Origin: an uncultured Shewanella sp.
Lineage (GTDB): Bacteria > Pseudomonadota > Gammaproteobacteria > Enterobacterales > Shewanellaceae
Length of the DNA stretch: 64,000 bases
Direction of reading: 5' to 3'
Assembly (NCBI RefSeq): GCF_947501665.1
Contig: NZ_CANMWS010000026.1
Span: forward strand, 1 to 64,000
The notes beneath the pieces are model-generated. The model had not been told where the DNA came from, made no database searches, and saw only the letters and a list, made by a program, of their open reading frames with translations. The position numbers and the translations under genes were made by a program. This document shows positions 47,550 through 56,716 of the stretch, in pieces (the first letter of the stretch is position 1; each line of letters begins with the position of its first letter).

Positions 47550-49085
47550 ATGAATTTTATATACACAAAAAAAACAAAGTTTATTACAGTTTGTATTCTT
47601 TTTTTAACCTCAAACGTATATGCAGAAAACATCCAAAATACACTAGAACATAAAAATATTTTGCGCATAGGAGGGAATCAAACTTACTTATCAAGCGCAC
47701 TTGAACAAAACAACCAAATAACAACCGTAAAAAATAACAGTAATGATATTAATTTAATGGATACTCAATCCACAGCCCTTACCGAGGAAAAAAACACCAT
47801 AGAAAAAGAAGTCAGTAGTGCGGATGTTGTCTATGCTAATTTAAAAGATAACAAGGATAACGAGAAGGTCGATTTAGTCGTCAAAGAGGCGATTAAACAA
47901 AATAAAGTCATCGTATTAGAAAATATGCATAAAAATCAGCTAAAAAGCTACCCTATGTTTTTTAATGCGGAAGTCGTGATTATCAAACCAAACTTAAATG
48001 CACCCAACAGAACAATCACTTTTGGTCAGCAATCCCCTTTAGTTGAACACAATATCCAAGATTTAAGTCAACAAGAGCAAGGTAATATAATATTAAGCCA
48101 AATAAATACCTTATATTCTGAAAATGACAAGGTACTTCCTACTAAGTTTGATGATATGCTGGATTACCAAAAAGAACAGGCCTTTCAACAAATTTCAGAG
48201 TCAATTAATACTTTATTAACGCCATCAACACCTGCAGCACTAATGCAGATAAACTCTGGTTCATCAGGTGGGCAAATTGGCTACCCTTGCCCAGCAGAAG
48301 CAAAACAAGAGCAACTTTGCACTAATGAAATAGTCACTACAAACCCTGTTTATTATCAGAATAATAATGGCGCCATTTTAAATGTCGTCCATGGTTTTTC
48401 TTATGCGGCATATCGCACCGACTCTGGCACCAGTATTTTTGTCAGTCCATGGGGCAGTGCAAACCCCACTTTATCTAGTAATAGTGAATCACATAGAGGT
48501 TATTATTTAAAACAGGTTCGACCAGAAATAACGGTAGAACCTTCGACATCAGCTGGTATGCTACTTTACAGACGTGTGCCAGAAAATCAAAATGGTTCAA
48601 CTACAGTGTCAACGACTTCTGGTATGAGTTATGACATTAATGCTAGCGTCTCTGAAAAACCCTCGATGGGAGGAAAAATTTCATATTCAACAAGCCAATC
48701 ACAAAGCACGAATTTAAGTGACTGGGCCACAACAACTCGATCCAATACAGGTTATGATGCAAAATGGGATTACCATTTAAATAAATACAAATCAATTAGT
48801 GATTGGGTCAGTCAAAAGCTTTTTCAAAAAGCTAAATTAGGATCAATTCCCTCTATCTCTGCCAATGGTATTCAATACTCAGCAGAGGCTATTTGGGCGG
48901 GGTCAAATAATACCGTTTCTGGTAACTTTAACTTTAATTTAAAAACCTATATCGTAAATGAAAGAATATATTTCACCAGTAATGATATCTTTCATTGGAA
49001 TGCCACGGCTGAATGGTATACTCACACACTGTATACAGGAGGAAATGGGGTTTCTTTTAATACAAATTGGCTAAAACCACTTTAG
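47550..49085 (+). CDS. Secreted leukocidin/cytolysin-like protein
   Basis: ATG 47550 is chosen over ATG 47538 because GGAG lies six bases upstream of it. The 511-residue protein has a signal peptide ending SNVYA (residue ~25). An N-terminal segment (to ~210) has the strand/helix pattern also seen in the lipoprotein at 35886-37571 and recalls the prodomain of Vibrio cytolysins. The beta-rich C-terminal half has a Ser/Thr-rich alternating stretch (STTVSTTSGMSYDINASVSE, then GGKISYSTSQSQST) and aromatic YDAKWDYHLN. That pattern resembles leukocidin-fold pore formers. One Cys pair is present. It has its own terminator, so it is probably monocistronic. Family assignment is by eye and uncertain. 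Confidence 0.5.
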   Translation: MNFIYTKKTKFITVCILFLTSNVYAENIQNTLEHKNILRIGGNQTYLSSALEQNNQITTVKNNSNDINLMDTQSTALTEEKNTIEKEVSSADVVYANLKDNKDNEKVDLVVKEAIKQNKVIVLENMHKNQLKSYPMFFNAEVVIIKPNLNAPNRTITFGQQSPLVEHNIQDLSQQEQGNIILSQINTLYSENDKVLPTKFDDMLDYQKEQAFQQISESINTLLTPSTPAALMQINSGSSGGQIGYPCPAEAKQEQLCTNEIVTTNPVYYQNNNGAILNVVHGFSYAAYRTDSGTSIFVSPWGSANPTLSSNSESHRGYYLKQVRPEITVEPSTSAGMLLYRRVPENQNGSTTVSTTSGMSYDINASVSEKPSMGGKISYSTSQSQSTNLSDWATTTRSNTGYDAKWDYHLNKYKSISDWVSQKLFQKAKLGSIPSISANGIQYSAEAIWAGSNNTVSGNFNFNLKTYIVNERIYFTSNDIFHWNATAEWYTHTLYTGGNGVSFNTNWLKPL

Positions 49086-49108
49086 GTTATAATAAATTTA
49101 TTATATAC

Positions 49109-49152
49109 GTCAATAAGCAAAGCCATTTCATTTACTTTGCTTATTGACTTTT
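49109..49152 (+). terminator. Rho-independent terminator after the cytolysin-like gene
   Basis: A perfect 14-bp stem (GTCAATAAGCAAAG / CTTTGCTTATTGAC) with a 12-base loop is followed by TTTTAATT. The rest of the 49153-49473 gap is AT-rich and holds the chitinase promoter; I see no defined operator. Confidence 0.85.
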
Positions 49153-49473
49153 AATTAAATATAACCCTCTTATTACTGCTTATTCATTACGATTTAGTCA
49201 TTGCTCACCAAATAAATCCAATTACTTCCTTAATCAATACTTAACCTCTTGTTTTTTTGTTAAAAACAAAGATTAAACATAGTTAACCATAAATGCACAA
49301 AAATGATCAGCAAAGGTTCAGCAATAATAATGATAATACCGATGTGATTACTTATTTTTAAAATAAGCAGTTCTATTTAACATAATGAATAAATGTACTC
49401 TTAAAAGAGATAAATGAATTTTATTTATATTTTATAAAATTCAATTTCAAAAAATATAAATAGGGAATGATTA

Positions 49474-51321
49474 ATGAAGATAAATAAAAAAATACTGTCA
49501 TGTATTATTGCTGCCTCTTTTAATGCACAAGCAAACAATATTATGCCAGAGCAAAAAGGTAATGTTCTTATGGGATATTGGCATAATTGGTGTAATAGCC
49601 AAGGCTATCAAAGTGGTATCTCACCTTGTATTTCGTTAACCGATATTAATAGCAAATATAATGTGGTTGCGGTGTCTTTTATGACAGCGAGTGGTGATTC
49701 CTCTATACCCACTTTTACATTAAGTACCGATCTTAAATCACAACTGGGTATGAGTGAAGGTGACTTTATTCAACAAATAAGTGAACTCAATGAGCAAGGG
49801 CGCAGTGTTGTATTGTCATTAGGTGGCGCAGATGCTCATATTGAGTTGTCTAGCGGTGATGAAATTGCACTGGCAAATGAAATCATCAGACTCGTTGATA
49901 CCTATGGCTTTGATGGTATTGATATTGATTTAGAGCAATCAGCGATTAGTGCTGGGGATAATAATACTGTCATTCCTAAAGCGCTTATTCAAGTTAAGGA
50001 GCATTATAAAGATCAGGGCTTAAATTTCATGATCACTATGGCACCTGAATATCCTTATTTAAGGGATGGTGGAGCTTACGTTACTTACATTGAACAATTA
50101 GAAGAGTATTACGACTTTATTAACCCTCAATTTTACAATCAGGGAGGAGATGGTATTTGGGTTGATGGAAAAGGCTGGTTAGCTCAAAACAATGATTCAG
50201 TTAAAAGCGATTTCATTTACCATATTGCTGATTCACTCATTAATGGTACGAATGGCTATACACAAATAGACAATGATAGATTGGTCTTTGGCTTACCGAC
50301 CAATATTGATGCCGCTAATAATGGTTATGTCTTTAACCCTCAAGATCTATATGATGCTTTTACTCAGTTAAGTAATGAAGGACATCCACTTAAAGGAATA
50401 ATGGGGTGGTCTGTCAATTGGGATGTTGGCAAGAATTCAAGTGGTCAAAGTTATAATAATCAGTTTATTAGCGATTATGCGTCATTCATTTTAGATGATC
50501 AAACAAGTCATGATGACATAAAATTTTCCGGTATTTATGATCTTCGTGTCCAAAGAAGCGAAAGCTTTAATGCACTTGATGGCATTAGCGCAACAGATGC
50601 AGATGGCAATGATATTACCAGCAATATTAATACATCAGGTACCGTTGATACATTACAAGAAGGTGTATTTACCGTTTATTATACCGTTACAGATAGTAAT
50701 GGAAATAAGTCAGAAGCAGAGCGGATAATCACTGTCTATAATGACGCGCCTGTATTGATTGGTGTAAACGATACAACAATCAATATCGATAGTGATTTCT
50801 CCCCTTTAGATGGGATAAGTGCAACAGACTCCCAAGACGGTGATTTAACCAATAACATTAATATTCAGGGCAATGTTAATACCGCTGTTGAAGGCCACTA
50901 TACGCTCACTTATACCGTTGAAGATCAATGGCAGGCAACGACGTCACTTTCAAGAATTATCACAGTCACTCGCGATGATATAACTGAATGTAGTGCCGCA
51001 GCTTGGTCCAATGATAAGCCTTATCACTCAGAGGATACCGTATCTTTCGCAGGAAAAATTTGGTCTGCAAAATGGTGGACTAAAGGAGAAGAGCCAGGCA
51101 CAACGGGTAAATGGGGTGTTTGGATTAATGTCGAGGACTGTAGTGGCGATAATAATGATGAAGGTAATACTCCAAGTGTATGGACGCATTCGCAAGAGTA
51201 CTCAATGAATGACACTGTGACTTATAACAATAAAACCTGGAAGGCAAAATGGTGGACTCAGGGAGAAGAGCCCGGCACAACTGGTGAGTGGGGGGTCTGG
51301 AAAGAAATAACCAAAAATTAA
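49474..51321 (+). CDS. Secreted GH18 chitinase with two Ig-like and two CBM5/12 domains
   Basis: Hydrolyses chitin outside the cell. The 615-residue protein has a signal peptide ending AQA (residue 20) and a GH18 barrel (about 28-335). Its catalytic motif DGIDIDLE places Asp147, Asp150, Asp152 and proton donor Glu154. Two DUF5011-type Ig-like domains follow (about 350-425 and 428-502), each with the FxxLDGISATD pattern. Two CBM5/12 chitin-binding modules complete it (about 507-555 and 567-612), each with W.AKWWT.GEEPGTTG.WGVW. It is followed 65 bases later by the LPMO gene with no terminator between, so the two probably form one operon. No clear start-region oddity. Confidence 0.93.
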   Translation: MKINKKILSCIIAASFNAQANNIMPEQKGNVLMGYWHNWCNSQGYQSGISPCISLTDINSKYNVVAVSFMTASGDSSIPTFTLSTDLKSQLGMSEGDFIQQISELNEQGRSVVLSLGGADAHIELSSGDEIALANEIIRLVDTYGFDGIDIDLEQSAISAGDNNTVIPKALIQVKEHYKDQGLNFMITMAPEYPYLRDGGAYVTYIEQLEEYYDFINPQFYNQGGDGIWVDGKGWLAQNNDSVKSDFIYHIADSLINGTNGYTQIDNDRLVFGLPTNIDAANNGYVFNPQDLYDAFTQLSNEGHPLKGIMGWSVNWDVGKNSSGQSYNNQFISDYASFILDDQTSHDDIKFSGIYDLRVQRSESFNALDGISATDADGNDITSNINTSGTVDTLQEGVFTVYYTVTDSNGNKSEAERIITVYNDAPVLIGVNDTTINIDSDFSPLDGISATDSQDGDLTNNINIQGNVNTAVEGHYTLTYTVEDQWQATTSLSRIITVTRDDITECSAAAWSNDKPYHSEDTVSFAGKIWSAKWWTKGEEPGTTGKWGVWINVEDCSGDNNDEGNTPSVWTHSQEYSMNDTVTYNNKTWKAKWWTQGEEPGTTGEWGVWKEITKN

Positions 51322-51386
51322 ATAAGAATAAAACCAAAACATTATTTTCAGAAATTTAACTTTCATATTAACTTAAAGGAATACCC

Positions 51387-52769
51387 ATGAAACTAACACT
51401 TTCAACATTAACATCTATTGTTTTTTTACCCTCTCTTTTAATGAGTAGCATTGCGCAAGGGCATGGATGGGTAGAGTTTCCCAGCGCACGTCAAAATACA
51501 TGTTACAACGACGGTGGCTTTTGGAGTAATTCGATCCCTAATAAAGCATGTCAATTAGCTTATGATCAATTATCAAATGCTTACCCATTTGTACAGCGTA
51601 ATGAAGTGGCAGCAAATGTCCCTGAACTGGATGGTGTTAAGGCATACAATGATATTGAGGAAGTGAAAAAAGTGGTTACTGACGGTCACTTGTGCTCAGC
51701 AGGAGACAGCCAAAAAGCAGGGCTTGATATTACCTCTCCAGATTGGCAAAGAACACAAGTATCTTTAGATGATAATAATCAATTTGAATTGACCTTTAAT
51801 GCCACAGCCCCCCATAACCCCTCTTTTTGGGAATTTTATTTAACCAATGAAAATTATGACTCATCGACACCTTTAACTTGGGCTGATTTAACCTTAATCG
51901 ATACTGCTGGTAATGTCTCGGTTGATAATAATAAGCAATACAAAATCAATGTAACCGTTCCTCAAGGCCGAAACGGAGATGCTATTTTGTATACCCGTTG
52001 GCAACGTGATGATGCTGCTGGTGAAGGATTTTATAACTGCAGTGATATTACGTTTAGCGATAATGGTGAGCCAAGCGATCCAGATGAACCGACCGATCCA
52101 ACGGATCCAAATGAAAATCAACTCGTATCGCTTGGTTATTTTATCAGTACTGATTTTACGGGTGTAGAAGTGGATGATACTGTTCGTTTTCGTACCTTTA
52201 ACAAAAAAGGGGATGAAACAACGGATGTCCAACTGGTAATTAATGATGGTAACTTAACCACTTGGCCAGCTTTACTTGCGGGTCAATTTAACGACAATAA
52301 AGCAGGGAAGTGGTATATCGGTATTTGGAGCGAAGATATGCAGCACTATATGTTCGATACACAAAACATACATGCTAACAAGGTATTTGCTCAGTCAGCA
52401 AACCCCAGTTATCAACTTTCATTAATAAAAAATAAAGATACTGATGAAAGATTATGGGATGAACAAACTGTCTATATTCAAGGCAATACGGTAGATTATC
52501 AAGGTTGTACTTGGGAGGCTCAGTGGTGGACTAAAGGCGAGGAGCCCGGTAACAACGAAAGTGGAGTATGGCGAAAATCAGATGGAAATTGCAACGAAGA
52601 GGGAGGCGGTTCAACAGATTATTCTCCTAGTTCGATATATCATCAAGGCGATATGGTGACATATAACAGCTGTACTTGGGAAGCTCAGTGGTGGACCAAA
52701 GGTGATGAACCAGGTACCACAGGCGAGTGGGGAGTTTGGCGTACTACTGATGATAACTGCTCAAATTAA
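51387..52769 (+). CDS. Chitin-active lytic polysaccharide monooxygenase (AA10, GbpA/CBP21-like)
   Basis: Copper enzyme that cleaves crystalline chitin oxidatively. The signal peptide ends IAQG, leaving His26 as the mature N-terminus (HGWVEFPSARQ), which is required for the copper brace. The second ligand is His143 in TAPHNPSFWEFYLT, matching the CBP21 TARHSTTSWRYF region. The AA10 domain covers about 26-215. An acidic Pro/Thr linker (PSDPDEPTDPTDP) leads to a GbpA-like second domain (about 245-350), then two CBM5/12 modules (about 355-405 and 415-460) closely related to those of the chitinase next door. AAAGGA lies before ATG 51387. Probably cotranscribed with the chitinase. Confidence 0.93.
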   Translation: MKLTLSTLTSIVFLPSLLMSSIAQGHGWVEFPSARQNTCYNDGGFWSNSIPNKACQLAYDQLSNAYPFVQRNEVAANVPELDGVKAYNDIEEVKKVVTDGHLCSAGDSQKAGLDITSPDWQRTQVSLDDNNQFELTFNATAPHNPSFWEFYLTNENYDSSTPLTWADLTLIDTAGNVSVDNNKQYKINVTVPQGRNGDAILYTRWQRDDAAGEGFYNCSDITFSDNGEPSDPDEPTDPTDPNENQLVSLGYFISTDFTGVEVDDTVRFRTFNKKGDETTDVQLVINDGNLTTWPALLAGQFNDNKAGKWYIGIWSEDMQHYMFDTQNIHANKVFAQSANPSYQLSLIKNKDTDERLWDEQTVYIQGNTVDYQGCTWEAQWWTKGEEPGNNESGVWRKSDGNCNEEGGGSTDYSPSSIYHQGDMVTYNSCTWEAQWWTKGDEPGTTGEWGVWRTTDDNCSN

Positions 52770-52790
52770 TTAAAATTGTCGTTAAGAAAT

Positions 52791-52826
52791 AAAAAGTGAA
52801 TAACGTTACTATGTTATTCACTTTTT
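52791..52826 (+). terminator. Terminator of the chitinase-LPMO operon
   Basis: A 14-bp perfect stem (AAAAAGTGAATAAC / GTTATTCACTTTTT) with an 8-base loop begins 21 bases after the LPMO stop; its 3' arm ends in a T-run. Confidence 0.85.
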
Positions 52827-52912
52827 ATTCTTTATCTTTAAACCGTATTGCTTTATACATCACATACAAATAAAATGGTTACACCATAATATAATAATAA
52901 AAAGTCGAGACC

Positions 52913-53383
52913 ATGTCTGAACAATGGCAATATCATGGAATAGCACCGAAAGCAGGACGCAGACTCCTTTTACTCAAACAAGATGAATTACATCTTGCTC
53001 TACCGTTAATTTACCGTCGTATCAATCCTAAAAGTGTGTCACTTCAACCTAAGTGGTTCAATGAAGCACTTAATAACCGAGAACAAGCTTATTTTCTACT
53101 GGAACCTTTGCTGACGCAACTGGTTTTACAACGTAAAAATAAAGAGAATATTGATAAATTACTTATCGAAGTCAATCGTTCTCTCAATGCTTATTTTAGT
53201 GACTTCGGCTGGCGTATGATCCGAAAAGAATTATCACAAATTAAAAAACGCCAAAAAAAATCACATATTGAATTAAGTAATGATATTATTTTCAAACTCA
53301 AACATTATATGCAAAAACATCAATTTGATAATCTCGATCAGACTATCGATAATCTATTGTCAGAGCATGAGTCCAACCTTTAA
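52913..53383 (+). CDS. Small protein with a C-terminal ribbon-helix-helix-like domain
   Basis: The 156-residue protein has a helical N-terminal part rich in Leu/Gln and a basic stretch IRKELSQIKKRQKK (~105-118). Then comes SHIELSNDIIFKLKHYMQKHQFDN (~119-142) followed by LDQTIDNLLSE. That end has the strand-helix-helix pattern of ribbon-helix-helix DNA-binding proteins. It reads somewhat like the C-terminus of MatP (KKSIDLEFIVWQRL...LSETIVQLI). The N-terminus does not match MatP. It is likely a DNA-binding protein; identity is not settled. It is a single gene. Confidence 0.5.
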   Translation: MSEQWQYHGIAPKAGRRLLLLKQDELHLALPLIYRRINPKSVSLQPKWFNEALNNREQAYFLLEPLLTQLVLQRKNKENIDKLLIEVNRSLNAYFSDFGWRMIRKELSQIKKRQKKSHIELSNDIIFKLKHYMQKHQFDNLDQTIDNLLSEHESNL

Positions 53384-53469
53384 TACCTTTTATCTCGATA
53401 CTGATGAGAACCGTTAAATCAGCATCAATATTCTTTAAAGATATCACTGTCCTCTAAAATTTCTTTGTG

Positions 53470-54852
53470 TCAATTATCATCATCTGACATCACTTTCACC
53501 AAAGCATTCAAAAAGTGCTTTCCTCTTGGGGAGCCAAAGCCCGTAGTCATATCCCAGCCCACTGTCGTTGGATAACCAGGGACATCACCATAAACAACAG
53601 TCCCGTCATCAAGATATGTAAATGTTTGATTATTTTGTTGTTCTCCAGCCAATACAGTGCCTTGTGAAAGAGGTAAAATATCGTTGTAGGCTGTGTTATC
53701 ATTAATTTGGTATAGCAAAGGGTTCAAGTGGCCAATATAACCCATGCCTTGTTCAGCTAAATACTGATTGATGAGCACAAAAAATGCAGCTACTTGCGGA
53801 ACAGAAGCACTGGTTCCACCTTCAATTCCCCATACACCATCTGTATAAATAAGACCCGCACCATTCACCGCTGCATTCCATGCTAAATCAGGTATTCCAC
53901 GACCATTGCCAGAATTAGTATAAATAGTTTCTTTAACTGAAGCTTGCCATTTGGGTATATCAAAAAGAATACTGCTTCCTCCTCCAGTAGAAGAGGCTAC
54001 CCAAGGTTCATTCCACACTGTTTCAAGTCGCGTTAAAATAGGGTTAATGTTAAAATAATTGGGATTTCTATCGCCCGAATTTAAATATGGCTTATTACTG
54101 GTAGGGGAACGGCTCCAGCCATACTGTAAGAATGTACCGCCAACAGCAGTAACAAATGGACTTGATGCTGGATAACTAACTGTTTTTTCACTGAAGCCAT
54201 TGCTACTACCAATATCTCCAGTAGAAGCAAAAAAAGTTATCCCTTTCATCACTCCAGCTTGAAAAGCTTCTTCTAAATTTTCAATTTCCAAGGCAGTATA
54301 ATTAGACTCAATATCGCCAAAACTCATCGATACAATTGTTCCAGCAGGATATTCTTCAACAATGTAGGCAATGGCTTCTTCAGTATAAATATTTTCTTCA
54401 TCGGGTAAAACAATGAGATCAATGTTTGCTCTTGGGGCAATAGCATGGGCCCATTGAATATCTAATGATACTTCTATTTCCCAACTATCATCGTTATTTG
54501 GCTCCCCAAATGGAAAAAGAGCTTGAAATGTAGGAAATAATTGTTCAGGAAAAAATGTATCATGGAACATTAATAAATCTTCTTTTGCAGTTGGGCTACC
54601 AAAGGAGTCAATAATCACTATTTGTCCCCCTTCACCAGTTAAGCCCATATCATAAAGAGCATTTAACTGATAAGCATCATGAATATCTTGTGGTGTATAG
54701 CAATGTAGTGATTTATATTGTGTGAGTGTTCCATCGACATTGTAATCAGGCGCAGTACATTGTTGGTTATCATCTTCATTAGAGCAGGCAGACAATAATA
54801 AAACGCTAATTATAATCATTATCTCTTTAGAAGTACGATAAAACATAATCAT
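53470..54852 (-). CDS. S53 sedolisin-family serine-carboxyl peptidase, lipoprotein
   Basis: The 460-residue protein has a lipobox LLSAC (Cys23), so it should be lipid-anchored. The peptidase domain begins around residue 50 (YTPQDIHDAYQL). Catalytic residues are visible: Glu127 and Asp131 in EIEVSLD, oxyanion Asp213 in STGDIGS, and nucleophile Ser348 in GGTSASVP. The C-terminal LNPLLYQI and YNDI segment matches the family's calcium-site region. Most secreted S53 enzymes carry a ~180-residue propeptide; here there is none, only about 27 residues between the lipid anchor and the domain. AAGGAG five bases before ATG 54852 supports the start. Confidence 0.87.
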   Translation of the reverse strand: MIMFYRTSKEIMIIISVLLLSACSNEDDNQQCTAPDYNVDGTLTQYKSLHCYTPQDIHDAYQLNALYDMGLTGEGGQIVIIDSFGSPTAKEDLLMFHDTFFPEQLFPTFQALFPFGEPNNDDSWEIEVSLDIQWAHAIAPRANIDLIVLPDEENIYTEEAIAYIVEEYPAGTIVSMSFGDIESNYTALEIENLEEAFQAGVMKGITFFASTGDIGSSNGFSEKTVSYPASSPFVTAVGGTFLQYGWSRSPTSNKPYLNSGDRNPNYFNINPILTRLETVWNEPWVASSTGGGSSILFDIPKWQASVKETIYTNSGNGRGIPDLAWNAAVNGAGLIYTDGVWGIEGGTSASVPQVAAFFVLINQYLAEQGMGYIGHLNPLLYQINDNTAYNDILPLSQGTVLAGEQQNNQTFTYLDDGTVVYGDVPGYPTTVGWDMTTGFGSPRGKHFLNALVKVMSDDDN

Positions 54853-55278
54853 AAGATCTCCTTGTTTTTAGGTAAATATTATCGTTATACTTATCCTGTT
54901 AAAGTAAGAAATTGCCATCAACTTTCCTCTTGAAGGAACCCAAGGTTGTCACTCCCCAGCCTTCTCTGTTGAAGTCTTACACGCCTCTATGCATTAGATT
55001 ATCTTCATTGCTTATTGAGCATTAGCTTCATTTTTCTTAATTTTTGTCAAAAATGCTCATACCTTAACAAAGCGTTAAAAAATATTGATTTGAGTATAGA
55101 CCTGAATAACGACTAAACAATCATGTGTATTAATAATATATAAATTTATTTGATTTAATTAGTAATAAGGTCGCATTGTTTAAATAAGTGTTAACTGATA
55201 TACCATTAAGGGTTGTTTTTTGAACAGCCAGAAGCGCCGTAATTTAATCTATCCAATAAAAAAATGTAAAGGAATAAC
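54853..55278. other. Divergent intergenic region
   Basis: About 425 AT-rich bases separate the sedolisin and the secreted DUF3103-like gene. No gene or strong hairpin is visible; it must hold both promoters. Confidence 0.45.
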
Positions 55279-56457
55279 ATGAAACTGATACCAAGTTTAA
55301 CCTTAACTTTAGCGTCAATAGGTTTATTTTCGACATCATTACAAGTTGTTGCGAATGAATCTAAAATTGAAGTGACTTCCCTGTACCAGAAAGAAGTGTT
55401 ATCAAGTTCAATAGCCCATGAAAAAAGAGCCATATCAAAAGAACTTGCGATAAATTACAAACACTACCGTCGTCATTTAAAATCTCAAGTCAATCAGTAT
55501 CAACTCAGTGTTAACCTTGAAAATTTTCATTATTTAGATCCAAAAACAGATGCCAATATTAAGCACCTTAATCAAAATATTAGACAATTAAAAGGGATCA
55601 CAAAATACAACAGCAATATCATTGATTTACGGTTAGCTAATACGAAAATGTTAGGCCAGTGGCAAGCGGGTCAATCGCCATTATTTGCTTATGCACCGGA
55701 AGGGAATGACACTCAGTGGACTTATATTGAAGCCTTTGACGAAGCAGGTAATATCCATTTACTCGATGCCCATGTAGTGCCTGATAGGCCCGTGTTCATT
55801 ATTGAACTTAATAATGAGCAAACAATGAAAGAAGGTATCGAAACGATGCGGTCTATGTTTAATTCCGCTAAGAACAATAATGGCATAAGCACATTGAGTA
55901 GTGAATTTTCTGCTTCTGCGGATGAACCATTATCAACGACTGCTATTAAAAATATTAAGCTTAAAAATGTAGAAGAATCTTGGATATCAGGTGATGCGGA
56001 GGTCTATGCTATTGTATCCGGAATAAGCCCTGAAAATACAGATATTGCACCTCAACTCGATATTTTAGAGTTTCCCTATCTAGATGAAGCTGACACGAAT
56101 TACTCTCCGAATCAAATTATCGTTCAGTGGGAAAACTATCGTTGGCAAGCTGTCGATATTCTCCTTATGGAAAACGATGATAATACAAACTATAAAGATC
56201 TTGCTGGGACTATCTTAGACGCTGCAGAAGCCGTTTTAAGATTAATTCCCGATCCTACTGTTCAAGGTTATGCCATTATACCACAGCTAACCAATGCAAT
56301 TATTCAAGCTATGCCGGATTCATGGTGGACTAATGATGATGATTATCTTGATGTATTTTACACTATTTTTGAAAATCAAACCTATACTAATCATAAAGGG
56401 GCAAGTAATAATGCCACTGTTGATTTAGAGCCATTGGTTATTCAGCCAAGAAACTAG
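55279..56457 (+). CDS. Secreted protein, DUF3103-like
   Basis: The 392-residue protein has a signal peptide ending VVANE (residue ~26) and no Cys in the mature part. A helical N-terminal section (~30-125) is followed by strands with SPLFAYAPEGND and EAFDEAGNIHLLDAHVVPDRPVFIIE, and by AEVYAIVSGI and FPYLDEADTNYSPNQIIVQW. That order recalls DUF3103 proteins of Vibrio and Shewanella relatives, whose function is unknown. The C-terminus is acidic with WWTNDDDYLDVFYT. AAAGGAATAAC precedes ATG 55279. A hairpin follows the stop, so it is likely a single transcript. Confidence 0.55.
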   Translation: MKLIPSLTLTLASIGLFSTSLQVVANESKIEVTSLYQKEVLSSSIAHEKRAISKELAINYKHYRRHLKSQVNQYQLSVNLENFHYLDPKTDANIKHLNQNIRQLKGITKYNSNIIDLRLANTKMLGQWQAGQSPLFAYAPEGNDTQWTYIEAFDEAGNIHLLDAHVVPDRPVFIIELNNEQTMKEGIETMRSMFNSAKNNNGISTLSSEFSASADEPLSTTAIKNIKLKNVEESWISGDAEVYAIVSGISPENTDIAPQLDILEFPYLDEADTNYSPNQIIVQWENYRWQAVDILLMENDDNTNYKDLAGTILDAAEAVLRLIPDPTVQGYAIIPQLTNAIIQAMPDSWWTNDDDYLDVFYTIFENQTYTNHKGASNNATVDLEPLVIQPRN

Positions 56458-56487
56458 CGCATAAAATTAAACTTCACATTAATAAAA

Positions 56488-56527
56488 TATAAACGGCTTA
56501 TATCCATGATACAATTAGCCGTTTATA
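56488..56527. terminator. Hairpin after the DUF3103-like gene
   Basis: An 11-bp perfect stem (TATAAACGGCT / AGCCGTTTATA) with an 18-base loop, followed by TTTG, lies 30 bases after the stop codon. Confidence 0.6.
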
Positions 56528-56716
56528 TTTGAAAATAAACAGAATGACTGTAAAACAACAAATAAGAAGCTAATGGATTAATTAGCAATGTTAATATAAT
56601 AGTGCACTCTTATTTGTTTGACTTTTTTATTGTATATAAAAAGTAATAACGACTATCTAACTCACCTGCATTTTAATAATCAAATAATAATAAACTTGGT
56701 GTAAAACAAATGAACT

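Noticed and set aside
50935-50947. matS-like sequence GCAACGACGTCAC inside the chitinase gene
   Set aside because: It matches 11 of 13 positions of the MatP site but misses two in one conserved arm; one such match in 64 kb can be chance.
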